Assembly (NCBI GenBank): GCA_902479205.1
Contig: CABSNX010000080.1
Location: forward strand, 1-8,391
DNA length: 8,391 nucleotides
Direction of reading: 5' to 3'
Source: an uncultured Collinsella sp.
GTDB lineage: Bacteria > Actinomycetota > Coriobacteriia > Coriobacteriales > Coriobacteriaceae
The first letter of the stretch is position 1, and every line of letters starts with the position of its first letter. Position numbers and translations under genes: made by a program. Shown here piece after piece: positions 1-5,675 of this stretch. The notes under the pieces were generated by a model that saw only the letters and a list, made by a program, of their open reading frames with translations, made no database searches and was not told the origin of the DNA.

Positions 1-47
1 CTACACAAGGCTATTCGTCGGCAGCGTCAGATGTGTATAAGAGACAG
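1..47 (+). other. Untrimmed Nextera adapter plus index (sequencing artefact)
   Basis: This is not genomic DNA. In order it reads: the last six bases of the Illumina P5 oligo (CTACAC, 1-6), an 8-nt index (AAGGCTAT, 7-14), the Read 1 linker TCGTCGGCAGCGTC (15-28) and the 19-bp Tn5 mosaic end AGATGTGTATAAGAGACAG (29-47). The match to the standard Nextera design is exact and in the right order. Genomic sequence starts at 48, which marks a contig edge. A minus-strand reading frame running into it yields a tail ending YTSDAADE, a typical translated-adapter artefact that should not be annotated as protein. Confidence 0.97.
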
Positions 48-82
48 GGTTTATTATGGTAGGTTTTATCTGGGAAAACAGT

Positions 83-117
83 AAGGCCTCGGCTCGTTTG
101 ATGCGAGCCGAGGCCTT
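83..117 (-). terminator. Intrinsic terminator of the ECF transporter operon
   Basis: A perfect 14-bp stem (83-96 with 104-117) closes a 7-nt loop 29 nt beyond the ecfT stop codon. Reading the minus strand, the stem is followed by TTACTGTTTT, only a broken U tract; on the plus strand it ends in TTTT. It may therefore work in both directions, but its position fits the 3' end of the minus-strand operon. Confidence 0.8.
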
Positions 118-146
118 TTGCGTTTGTCGGTTGCTGCCAGCGATTG

Positions 147-893
147 CTAGAACAGGAAGCCGATGGCGATAAGGGCGATGCTGACGATAAGTACGGCGAT
201 ATCCAGGCCTTTGATGGGGTAGCGCTTATACGAACTCGCACGCGTGCGCAGGTAGAAGCCGCGCTGCTCGGCGGCAAGCGCGGTGGCATCGGTCTTGCCC
301 ACGCTCGAGATAAGCAGCGGCACACACAGCGGCAGCATGAGTTTGAGTTTCTTGACGGGATTCTTAGTGTCGTATTCGACGCCGCGTGCAGTCTGCGCCT
401 CCATGATGGCGTTCATTTCCTGGCCAAATACCGGCACAAAACGCAGCGCCGTGGTAAAGGTGAAGGCATAGCGATATGGCACGTGCAGCACCTCGACGCA
501 AGCGTTGGCGAGGTCGTTGAGCTTGGTCACCATAAGCATGAGGATGAGTGGCAGCGCCACGCCCAACAGGCGTAGGCAGGCCTTCGATCCCGTGACGAGG
601 CCCGTGTCGGTGATAAAGCCCCACACGATGTTGCCATCGCGCATAAAAGCCAGCTGAAGCACCAGCATGATGAGCGCGAGCGGAATCAGCAGCTTGAGCA
701 GCGCGAGCAGGCGGTCGACGACACCGGCGTAGGCGCCCAGTGCAAGGGTGAGCGCCAAAAAGCCCAACAGCGCCACGTAGGTGTCGGACAGGAAGATGCC
801 GATGATGATGGCGGCGGCAAGGCCCAATTTGACGATCGGGTTCAAGCGGTGCAGCAGTGTATCGCCCGGCATATAGTCGATGACGTTAACCAC
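147..893 (-). CDS. ecfT: ECF transporter transmembrane scaffold protein EcfT
   Basis: EcfT is the membrane scaffold of an energy-coupling-factor importer; it links the ATPase pair to the substrate-binding S component. The 248 residues show the family layout: hydrophobic segments near 20-36, 39-58, 62-83 and 106-122, a cytoplasmic helical coupling region, and a last membrane segment at about 227-248. The two Ala-Arg-Gly-type motifs that dock into the ATPases are visible as ARG at 169-171 and QRG at 210-212; the second is a variant of the usual ARG. The start is GTG, overlaps the end of the ATPase gene by 8 nt, and has GAGGAG about 10 nt upstream inside that gene, so translation is probably coupled. 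A later in-frame ATG (residue 8) is possible but would lose conserved N-terminal sequence. It contains the only Trp (W91) of the three transporter proteins. Family call is firm; the substrate is inferred from the operon leader. Confidence 0.93.
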   Translation of the reverse strand: MVNVIDYMPGDTLLHRLNPIVKLGLAAAIIIGIFLSDTYVALLGFLALTLALGAYAGVVDRLLALLKLLIPLALIMLVLQLAFMRDGNIVWGFITDTGLVTGSKACLRLLGVALPLILMLMVTKLNDLANACVEVLHVPYRYAFTFTTALRFVPVFGQEMNAIMEAQTARGVEYDTKNPVKKLKLMLPLCVPLLISSVGKTDATALAAEQRGFYLRTRASSYKRYPIKGLDIAVLIVSIALIAIGFLF

Positions 894-2637
894 GGTGGAC
901 CATCTCCTCGGTAATGCGAACGATATCGGTGACCTCGCTCACCTGTGCAAAGGCGGGAGAGACGGAGGATGCCAGGCGACGAGAAAGCTCTATGACCTGG
1001 GGCGGCTCAACGTAGGCTCGCTGCATGAGCTCGATGTTCGAGAACAGCTCGTGCGTGCGGCCGCGCTCGAGGATGCGGCCGTCGGCCATTACTACAATGC
1101 GTTCGGCAAAGTCGGAGACGACTTCCATGTCGTGGCAGACCATGATTACAGCGCAGCCGCGCTCGGCCATGGTGCGCACGGTTTCCATGACGGTCATGCA
1201 CTCGCGGTAATCAAGGCCGCTCGTGGGCTCGTCAAGCACTACGATCTTGGGCTCTACGACCACGACAGAGGCGAGTGCCACCATCTGGCGCTGACCGCGC
1301 GAAAGCGAGAAAGGTGCCTCATTGGCAGGCAGGCCAAAGCGGTCGATGACGAGCTGGGCGCGACGCAGTGCCTCCGCACGGTCGATGCCGGCAAGCTCCA
1401 GGCCAAAGGCGACCTCGTCGAGCACGGTGTCCTTGCAGATCTGGCGGTCGGGGTTTTGGAAGAGCGTTGCGACCTCGCGGGCGATGCGGCTCGTGGGGAT
1501 GGCTGCAGTATCCAGTCCCGTGACGCGCACGCTGCCCGAGGCGGGCTTAAGCAGGCCTGTGAGCAGCTTGGTGAGCGTGGTCTTGCCGGCGCCGTTTTGA
1601 CCGACGATGCCCACGAGCTCGCCGGGATAGAGGGTCAGGTTGAGGTCGTGGACGGCGGCGCCGCCATTGGGATAGGCAAACTCAACGTGATCGAAGGTGA
1701 GCACGGGCTCGGCGTCCTTGGCGTGCGGGCGCAACGACGGTGCGTGCGGTGAGCTGGCGGGTGCCTGAGCATCGTTATGCGCGCGTGCGGGGTCGACGAT
1801 GCCCGTAATCAGGCGCTCGGCCTCATCAACATCCAAACAGGGAGTGCCGCTGGCCAGGCCATCGGCCTCGAGGCTGTTGAAAATGCGCGTGACACGCGGG
1901 CAATCGACGCCGATGGCGCGGAGCTCATCGGCGTGCGCGAAGACCTCGTGCGGCTCGCCCTGTAGCGCGATTTCGCCATGATTGAGCACGAGCACGCGGT
2001 TGCAATACTCCGAAAGCAGGGCGACTTTTTGCTCAACGACGACGATGGTGATGCCGAGTGCACGGTTGGCCTCACGCAGGGTCTCGAAGACCAGCGTGGA
2101 GCTGGCGGGGTCGAGCGCCGCGGTGGGTTCGTCGAGCACGAGCACGCGCGGACGCATGGCGAGGATGGCGGCGATGGCAACCTTTTGCTTTTGGCCGCCT
2201 GAGAGGGTGGCGATCTCGCGGTCGCGCAGGTCGCTGATGCCGACGGTTTCGAGCGTTTCGCTCACACGTTGCTCGATCTGGTCGTGCGGAACGCCAAAGT
2301 TCTCCAGGCCAAAAAGCATCTCGTCCTCGACGACCGAGGCGACCATTTGCGTGTCGATGTCTTGCAACACGCTGCCGACGATCTGCGACACATCGGTGAG
2401 CGAAACTTCACAGGTGTCGTTGCCGTCGACAGTGACGGAGCCAAAGAACGTGCCAGTGTAATGGTGGGGTACGGCTCCCGACAGGCAGGCGGCAAGTGTG
2501 GACTTGCCGGCACCCGAAGGCCCGATAATGCCGATAAAATCTCCCCTGTTCACGCCGAGCGAGATATGCTTAAGCGCCTGCTCGGTCTGCGTGCCATAGG
2601 AGAACGAGACATCGTCGACGTTGATGATCGTTTCCAT
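886..2637 (-). CDS. Fused two-domain ECF transporter ATPase (EcfA1-EcfA2 type)
   Basis: This is the cytoplasmic ATP-hydrolysing part of the importer, with both ATPase domains in one 583-residue chain (YkoD/CbiO-like arrangement). Domain 1 has Walker A GPSGAGKS (39-46), Q-loop LQDIDTQ (91-97), signature LSGGQKQ (145-151) and Walker B VLVLDE (165-170). Domain 2 has Walker A GQNGAGKT (346-353), the ECF-typical Q-loop LFQNPDRQ (392-399), signature LSRGQRQ (445-451), Walker B IVVLDE (465-470) and switch His502. In domain 1 the switch position carries Gln203 instead of His. A polar, Ala/Pro-rich linker lies around 283-310. The ATG has AAAGG five nt upstream. The gene follows the S component after a 212-nt gap holding two palindromic repeats and overlaps ecfT. 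It contains no Trp at all. The family is certain; specificity is not set by this subunit. Confidence 0.95.
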   Translation of the reverse strand: METIINVDDVSFSYGTQTEQALKHISLGVNRGDFIGIIGPSGAGKSTLAACLSGAVPHHYTGTFFGSVTVDGNDTCEVSLTDVSQIVGSVLQDIDTQMVASVVEDEMLFGLENFGVPHDQIEQRVSETLETVGISDLRDREIATLSGGQKQKVAIAAILAMRPRVLVLDEPTAALDPASSTLVFETLREANRALGITIVVVEQKVALLSEYCNRVLVLNHGEIALQGEPHEVFAHADELRAIGVDCPRVTRIFNSLEADGLASGTPCLDVDEAERLITGIVDPARAHNDAQAPASSPHAPSLRPHAKDAEPVLTFDHVEFAYPNGGAAVHDLNLTLYPGELVGIVGQNGAGKTTLTKLLTGLLKPASGSVRVTGLDTAAIPTSRIAREVATLFQNPDRQICKDTVLDEVAFGLELAGIDRAEALRRAQLVIDRFGLPANEAPFSLSRGQRQMVALASVVVVEPKIVVLDEPTSGLDYRECMTVMETVRTMAERGCAVIMVCHDMEVVSDFAERIVVMADGRILERGRTHELFSNIELMQRAYVEPPQVIELSRRLASSVSPAFAQVSEVTDIVRITEEMVHRG

Positions 2638-2657
2638 GGATACCTTTCATAGTCATC

Positions 2658-2697
2658 GGGGACGTTCTTACATGACTAGTCGTTTAAGAACGTCCCC
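2658..2697. repeat. REP-like 13-bp inverted repeat with palindromic core
   Basis: GGGGACGTTCTTA (2658-2670) is repeated in inverted form at 2685-2697, a perfect 13-bp stem. The 14-nt loop contains an 8-bp palindrome, GACTAGTC (2674-2681). A related unit, GGGACAGTCTT, stands in direct orientation just beyond (2713-2723). There is no U tract on either side, so it is not an ordinary terminator. It looks like a dispersed REP-type element, but its genomic copy number cannot be seen here. Confidence 0.75.
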
Positions 2698-2744
2698 AAA
2701 AGCTAGTTGTTTGGGACAGTCTTTGGTGGTGAAGCACGGAGACG

Positions 2745-2841
2745 GCTTTACGAGGGGCCCCAGGTTGGCGCGAAAGAGGAGCGAAGCGTACTTTGGTACG
2801 CGAGCGACGAATGAACGCCAAGATGGGGTGGCTCGTAAAGC
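2745..2841. repeat. 97-bp imperfect palindromic element
   Basis: The ends GCTTTACGAG (2745-2754) and CTCGTAAAGC (2832-2841) are perfect inverted copies. Farther in, TTGGCG (2765-2770) pairs with CGCCAA (2816-2821), and the centre is a hairpin GCGTAC-TTTG-GTACGC (2786-2801). The remaining stretches are internal loops. The element sits 8 nt after the stop codon of the S-component gene, upstream of the ATPase gene. It carries no reading frame of note and no U tract. It resembles a non-autonomous palindromic repeat or MITE-like unit and may stabilise the 3' end of the S-gene transcript. Confidence 0.75.
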
Positions 2842-2849
2842 AGAGCGGG

Positions 2850-3422
2850 TTAGTTGAGCTTCAGGGCCTTCTGGATGGGCAGGTAGAGGGCGCCGACCAG
2901 AATGGCGTTAAACACGGCGGTCATGGCGACGACGGGCAGCATGGCAGCGGCGAGCTCGCCCACCACGCCGAGCATGGCCATCTTGATGACCATGAAGATG
3001 ACGCCCGAGACAAAGGTGGTCACGAAGGTTGCGACGATGGCGACGGCGGGTTTGACCTGGCCGTCCTTGGCGGCAGCGTTGACAATGACGGCCATGAGCA
3101 TGGCGGCGATGCCCTCGGCGGCAAAATCGACGAACGGCGAGGTGGTGGTGATCTGGATCACGGCGGCCGAGATCAGGCCGATAACGAGCGCCTGGCCAAT
3201 GTTGGGACGAACGACCAGGATAGTGAGGCAGAAGGCCGAGATAATGAACTCGGGGCTGATCATGCCGCCCGAGATGCCGGAGATGGCCTTGCCGACGGTG
3301 AAGTTGAGGATGAAGCCGGCGGCAAGCAGGATGGCGAGCAAGACGAGGGCGCGGACGTCGAGTTTGCCGCGGTCGGCGGTCTGGATGGTGCGGGGCTGGG
3401 CGGTGGTGGTGTTCTGAGACAT
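2850..3422 (-). CDS. ECF transporter S component, probable tryptophan-specific (TrpP-like)
   Basis: This 190-residue integral membrane protein is the substrate-binding S component of the importer. Hydrophobic segments lie near 22-43, 57-72, 75-92, 100-117, 124-147 and 160-182, the usual six, with a polar N-terminal tail and a short basic end. The motif GGMISPE (52-58) resembles the GGM-P region I recall for the Bacillus tryptophan transporter TrpP; this is memory, not an alignment. The chosen ATG has GAAAGG nine nt upstream. A frame extending 38 residues farther upstream would run back through the attenuator terminator and lacks any ribosome-binding site of its own, so it was rejected. The gene is first in an operon with fused EcfA and EcfT, and it lies behind a leader peptide with three Trp codons and a terminator. 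Tryptophan as substrate is inferred from that leader. The protein has no Trp residue. S-component identity is strong; specificity is moderate. Confidence 0.85.
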   Translation of the reverse strand: MSQNTTTAQPRTIQTADRGKLDVRALVLLAILLAAGFILNFTVGKAISGISGGMISPEFIISAFCLTILVVRPNIGQALVIGLISAAVIQITTTSPFVDFAAEGIAAMLMAVIVNAAAKDGQVKPAVAIVATFVTTFVSGVIFMVIKMAMLGVVGELAAAMLPVVAMTAVFNAILVGALYLPIQKALKLN

Positions 3423-3500
3423 GGTGAAAATCCTTTCGGAAGGGAAGTGCAAGAGAAGAAAGCGGAGGCGCGTGATGCGAATGCGATTGGGCTCGAGATA

Positions 3501-3534
3501 GAAAAAGGCCCCCGGTCGAAACCGGAGGCCTTCC
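3501..3534 (-). terminator. Attenuator terminator in the trp-type leader
   Basis: In the minus-strand RNA, AAGGCCUCCGGU (3532-3521) pairs with ACCGGGGGCCUU (3516-3505), giving a 12-bp stem with one G-U pair and a UUCG loop (3520-3517). The stem runs into five U residues (3506-3502). It lies 34 nt after the leader-peptide stop codon and 79 nt before the S-component start, so it must be read through for the transporter to be expressed. That placement is the hallmark of transcription attenuation. Confidence 0.92.
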
Positions 3535-3568
3535 AATCACCTAGAGCGCAAAAACAGGCGTGAGGGAC

Positions 3569-3637
3569 TCACTGTCGACCGATCGTATTCGCATCACGCC
3601 ACCACCAGTTGTTGAGAGACTTCATCGTGTTCTTCAT
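3569..3637 (-). CDS. Tryptophan leader peptide (WWW) of an attenuator
   Basis: This 22-codon gene begins MKNTMKSLNN, has three consecutive Trp codons at residues 11-13 (TGG at 3599-3607), and ends RDANTIGRQ-stop (TGA). The start ATG has an excellent ribosome-binding site, AAAGGAG (3646-3652), eight nt upstream; a second in-frame ATG at residue 5 lacks one. A strong terminator follows within 35 nt of the stop, and an ECF transporter gene comes next. Trp is normally about 1% of residues, so WWW in so short a gene at this place is very unlikely by chance. By analogy with trpL of enteric trp operons, the peptide itself has no job: ribosome stalling at the Trp codons when charged tRNA-Trp is low would change the RNA fold and let transcription continue. 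Function is inferred from layout; the reading frame, SD and Trp codons are directly visible. Confidence 0.9.
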   Translation of the reverse strand: MKNTMKSLNNWWWRDANTIGRQ

Positions 3638-3690
3638 GTTGGTGGCTCCTTTCGTGATGCCATGGCGCGGTCGCACCTAGTTGCTGTTGC

Positions 3691-3708
3691 GCTGCACTAT
3701 AGCACAGC
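3691..3708 (-). promoter_or_regulatory. Extended -10 promoter and overlapping pseudo-palindrome
   Basis: On the minus strand TGCTATAGT (3704-3696) is an extended -10 element, and a start about seven bases later (near 3689) would give a leader of about 50 nt before the Trp peptide. I see no convincing -35 hexamer. The -10 lies at the centre of an imperfect palindrome, GCTGCACTATAGCACAGC (3691-3708, 14 of 18 positions symmetric), which could be an operator for a repressor. Confidence 0.55.
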
Positions 3709-3722
3709 AAAGTGTGTGCGGG

Positions 3723-3745
3723 GAAATCTTTTTTGAAAAGATTTC
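3723..3745. repeat. 10-bp AT-rich hairpin upstream of the leader promoter
   Basis: GAAATCTTTT (3723-3732) and AAAAGATTTC (3736-3745) form a perfect 10-bp inverted repeat around TTG. It lies where the -35 region and an upstream activator or repressor site would be for the leader promoter. It has no GC-rich stem, so it is a poor terminator; an operator is possible. Confidence 0.4.
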
Positions 3746-3821
3746 GGCGACGTTTCCCGCCGGTCGAATGGGCGGCTGGGTGGGCGGGCGACTTTGGCCA
3801 TCCCGCCCGCACCTTAAGGTG
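3745..3821 (-). terminator. Possible 3' hairpins after the dipeptidase gene
   Basis: Downstream of the C69 peptidase stop codon the minus strand holds a perfect 12-bp palindrome CACCTTAAGGTG (3810-3821), a GC-only stem CCCGCCC/GGGCGGG (3802-3808 with 3782-3788), and a short CGGCG/CGCCG stem (3745-3749 with 3758-3762) followed by AAATCTTTT. None has a clean U tract. Together they may end or stabilise the peptidase transcript, but a classic intrinsic terminator is not evident. Confidence 0.35.
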
Positions 3822-3829
3822 TGGGGTTC

Positions 3830-5629
3830 TTAGGCCTTCTTGCGACGATAGAGCACGAAGCCGCAGACACCGATGACGACGACGGCGCCAACGGCCATGG
3901 CGGCCATGTTGTTGCCCTCGGACTTCTCCTCGGTCGCCTCTTCCTCAACCTCGGGCTCGGCAACGTCCTTATCGGAGAGGGCCTCGTCGGCATAGGTGAT
4001 GGACTCGACTAGGCAGTCGTTGTCGGCATCGTAGTCACTCGGGACGAACTCCTCGGAGAAGTCGCCCTCCTTGAGGTAGTCACGCATTTCCTCGAGCATG
4101 GCCTTGCACTTGAGGTAGGTGTTCTTGGCGGCAGCCTTGCCGGCCTTGTTGGCCAGGGCGGTGCGGGCCTCGGTGTTCTCGGCGGCCTGCATGGCCTCGT
4201 CGACGGTCAGGTTCTGCTCGATGAGCTCCTTCTGCAGGGCGTCGAGGTAGGCGCGGACGCCGGTAGCGCAGTGATCGCGATTCTCATAGGCGAGCGTGTT
4301 GATGTCCATGAGGACGTAGTTGATGGAGTTCTTGGGCTCCTCGTTGTTTACAACGTCTTCCTCTTCGCAGTGATCGAAGGAGACATCCTGATCGCTGAAG
4401 TAGGGGCTGACCTCGGTGAGCAGTGCGGAGTAGAGGGGGATAGCGACGGAGAACTCGGCGTTGGAGAGCATCTCCCACTGGATGGTCGCGATTTCGGGGT
4501 CCATGCCGTGGCGGATCTGGAAGGTGTGAATCTCGGTGTTGCGGTTGGAGCCGATAGCATAGGCGCCGTCGGTGTTGGCGTTGAGACCGGCGACATTCTC
4601 GCCGCGAGCAGCGAAGCTGCGGATCATCTCAAAGGTGTTCCAGTCGGACTTGCCGGGCTGGAAGAACAGCGGCTGCATCTCGTGGACCAGGGCGCCGGTC
4701 GTGGCGCGAGCGTCTTCACGCTCGTCCTTGACGATCTCGTAGTCAGTGCCTTCAGCCAGCGGGGCCATGAAGTAATCGCGACCCTGGATATAGCGCGACC
4801 ACTGGTGCATACCGGCCTCGCCGATCTCCTCGCCGTAGGTCTTGGCGACGTCGAACTTGCCGTCAGTGTACTCGGCAAAGCCCTTCTCCTTAGGCATGGA
4901 CTCGATGCCCTCGGAATGGAGACAGTTCTCGGTGTCGTCGAGGTCGACGTCATAGGTGAGGTTGCCGATGTTGGGGTTGAGCGAGGCGATGTCATCGGCG
5001 AGCCTCATGGCAATCCACTGATGGCCGGAAAGCGCGGCGAACAGCCAGGTCTCGGTGCTGTCGGCGATGATGATCTGGTCGTTGGAGCAGACGCCCTGCT
5101 CGTCGATCAGGCTGCCGATGAGCTCGACGCCCTCGCGGGCCGTGGCGCTCTCGCCCAGGATGACGCTGGCATAGCTGTACTCGCCAATGCCAGTCTCCTC
5201 GGTGATGGGGTCGGCCTCTTCGGCCTTCTCGTTATAGGAGGTGCTCAACGTGGCAGAGCAGGAGACGCCCTTCTCGTTGATGCCGGCCTCGGAATATGCG
5301 TCGTAGCGATCTTCCCACTGCGAGGGGTTGTCGCGAACGAAAGTGTAGCGGTAGGTTGCGCCCTTGGACTTGTATTCAAAACCGGACTCGACCGATGTGT
5401 ACTCGTTGCCGTCCTTGTGTGCGGGCTCAATGCCAAAGTGCTTGACATAGCGCGGACCGAAGTCCTCGGAACGGCCATAGTACGTGTTGCCGTCTGCCGT
5501 GAGCTTGCTACCCATGTAAATCTGGGTGCAGGCGAGCGCCGAAGTCGGCATGGCCATGATGGCCGCTACTCCAAACGCAAGGCCGCAGCCGAGCTTTTTG
5601 AGCGTGTTGACAGGATGAGTAAACCTCAT
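3830..5629 (-). CDS. Secreted membrane-anchored C69-family dipeptidase
   Basis: This is an N-terminal-nucleophile dipeptidase of peptidase family C69 (PepD-like) acting outside the cytoplasm on short peptides. The 599 residues begin with a basic-hydrophobic signal peptide ending ALA at 31-33. Cys34 follows directly, the family's catalytic nucleophile, in CTQIYMG with the conserved context TADGNTYYGRSED (44-56). Other family-like stretches are GINEKGVSCSAT (116-127) and IADSTETW (188-195). The tail has an acidic linker rich in Glu (about 558-571), one membrane segment (about 575-594) and RRKKA at the end, so the enzyme is probably tethered facing outward; I see no LPxTG motif. The chosen ATG has TGGGAGGG just upstream; an extra 20 codons upstream would bury the signal peptide and have no such site. 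It is longer than the roughly 470-residue PepD because of the C-terminal extension. It is transcribed toward the Trp transporter operon but has its own control region. Confidence 0.9.
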   Translation of the reverse strand: MRFTHPVNTLKKLGCGLAFGVAAIMAMPTSALACTQIYMGSKLTADGNTYYGRSEDFGPRYVKHFGIEPAHKDGNEYTSVESGFEYKSKGATYRYTFVRDNPSQWEDRYDAYSEAGINEKGVSCSATLSTSYNEKAEEADPITEETGIGEYSYASVILGESATAREGVELIGSLIDEQGVCSNDQIIIADSTETWLFAALSGHQWIAMRLADDIASLNPNIGNLTYDVDLDDTENCLHSEGIESMPKEKGFAEYTDGKFDVAKTYGEEIGEAGMHQWSRYIQGRDYFMAPLAEGTDYEIVKDEREDARATTGALVHEMQPLFFQPGKSDWNTFEMIRSFAARGENVAGLNANTDGAYAIGSNRNTEIHTFQIRHGMDPEIATIQWEMLSNAEFSVAIPLYSALLTEVSPYFSDQDVSFDHCEEEDVVNNEEPKNSINYVLMDINTLAYENRDHCATGVRAYLDALQKELIEQNLTVDEAMQAAENTEARTALANKAGKAAAKNTYLKCKAMLEEMRDYLKEGDFSEEFVPSDYDADNDCLVESITYADEALSDKDVAEPEVEEEATEEKSEGNNMAAMAVGAVVVIGVCGFVLYRRKKA

Positions 5630-5675
5630 GATCCCTCCCAACTGTTGAGACCCCACAAAACTGTGCGGAATCTCA

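Larger units (their letters stand above)
3470..3689 (-). promoter_or_regulatory. Leader RNA with alternative pairings (trp attenuator region)
   Basis: The transcript between promoter and S-component gene contains one segment with several mutually exclusive partners. The codons just after WWW (3598-3591, CGUGAUGC) pair perfectly with 3660-3653 upstream of the ribosome-binding site. GGCGUGA (3600-3594) pairs with UCACGCC (3563-3557) just past the stop codon. The stretch 3599-3582 pairs in 17 of 18 positions with 3487-3470 beyond the terminator. UCGGUCGA (3582-3575) can also pair with UCGACCGG (3519-3512), which would break the terminator. These complements are read directly from sequence; which of them form is not known. 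Confidence 0.65.

Noticed and set aside
11..325. Minus-strand frame ending in YTSDAADE
   Set aside because: Its tail is translated sequencing adapter and its body overlaps ecfT in another frame.
880..1752. A 290-codon plus-strand open frame
   Set aside because: It is the complement of the second ATPase domain, whose Walker and signature motifs fix the true frame.
3423..3536. Upstream extension of the S-component gene by 38 codons
   Set aside because: It would translate through the attenuator terminator with no ribosome-binding site, while the ATG at 3422 has a good one and gives a normal S-component length.
2793..3563. Plus-strand frame of 256 codons rich in Gly, Asp and His
   Set aside because: It is antisense to the S component and crosses the palindromic repeat and the attenuator; composition is typical of a shadow of a hydrophobic gene.
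3636..3666. Out-of-frame mini-ORF (ATG within CCATGG) ending across the leader start codon
   Set aside because: Only nine codons, no Shine-Dalgarno, and it overlaps the leader's own ribosome-binding site; probably chance.
3423..3690. T-box or TRAP/RAG-repeat type leader
   Set aside because: I see no T-box bulge sequence and no run of GAG/UAG triplets; the WWW peptide plus terminator explains the region better.
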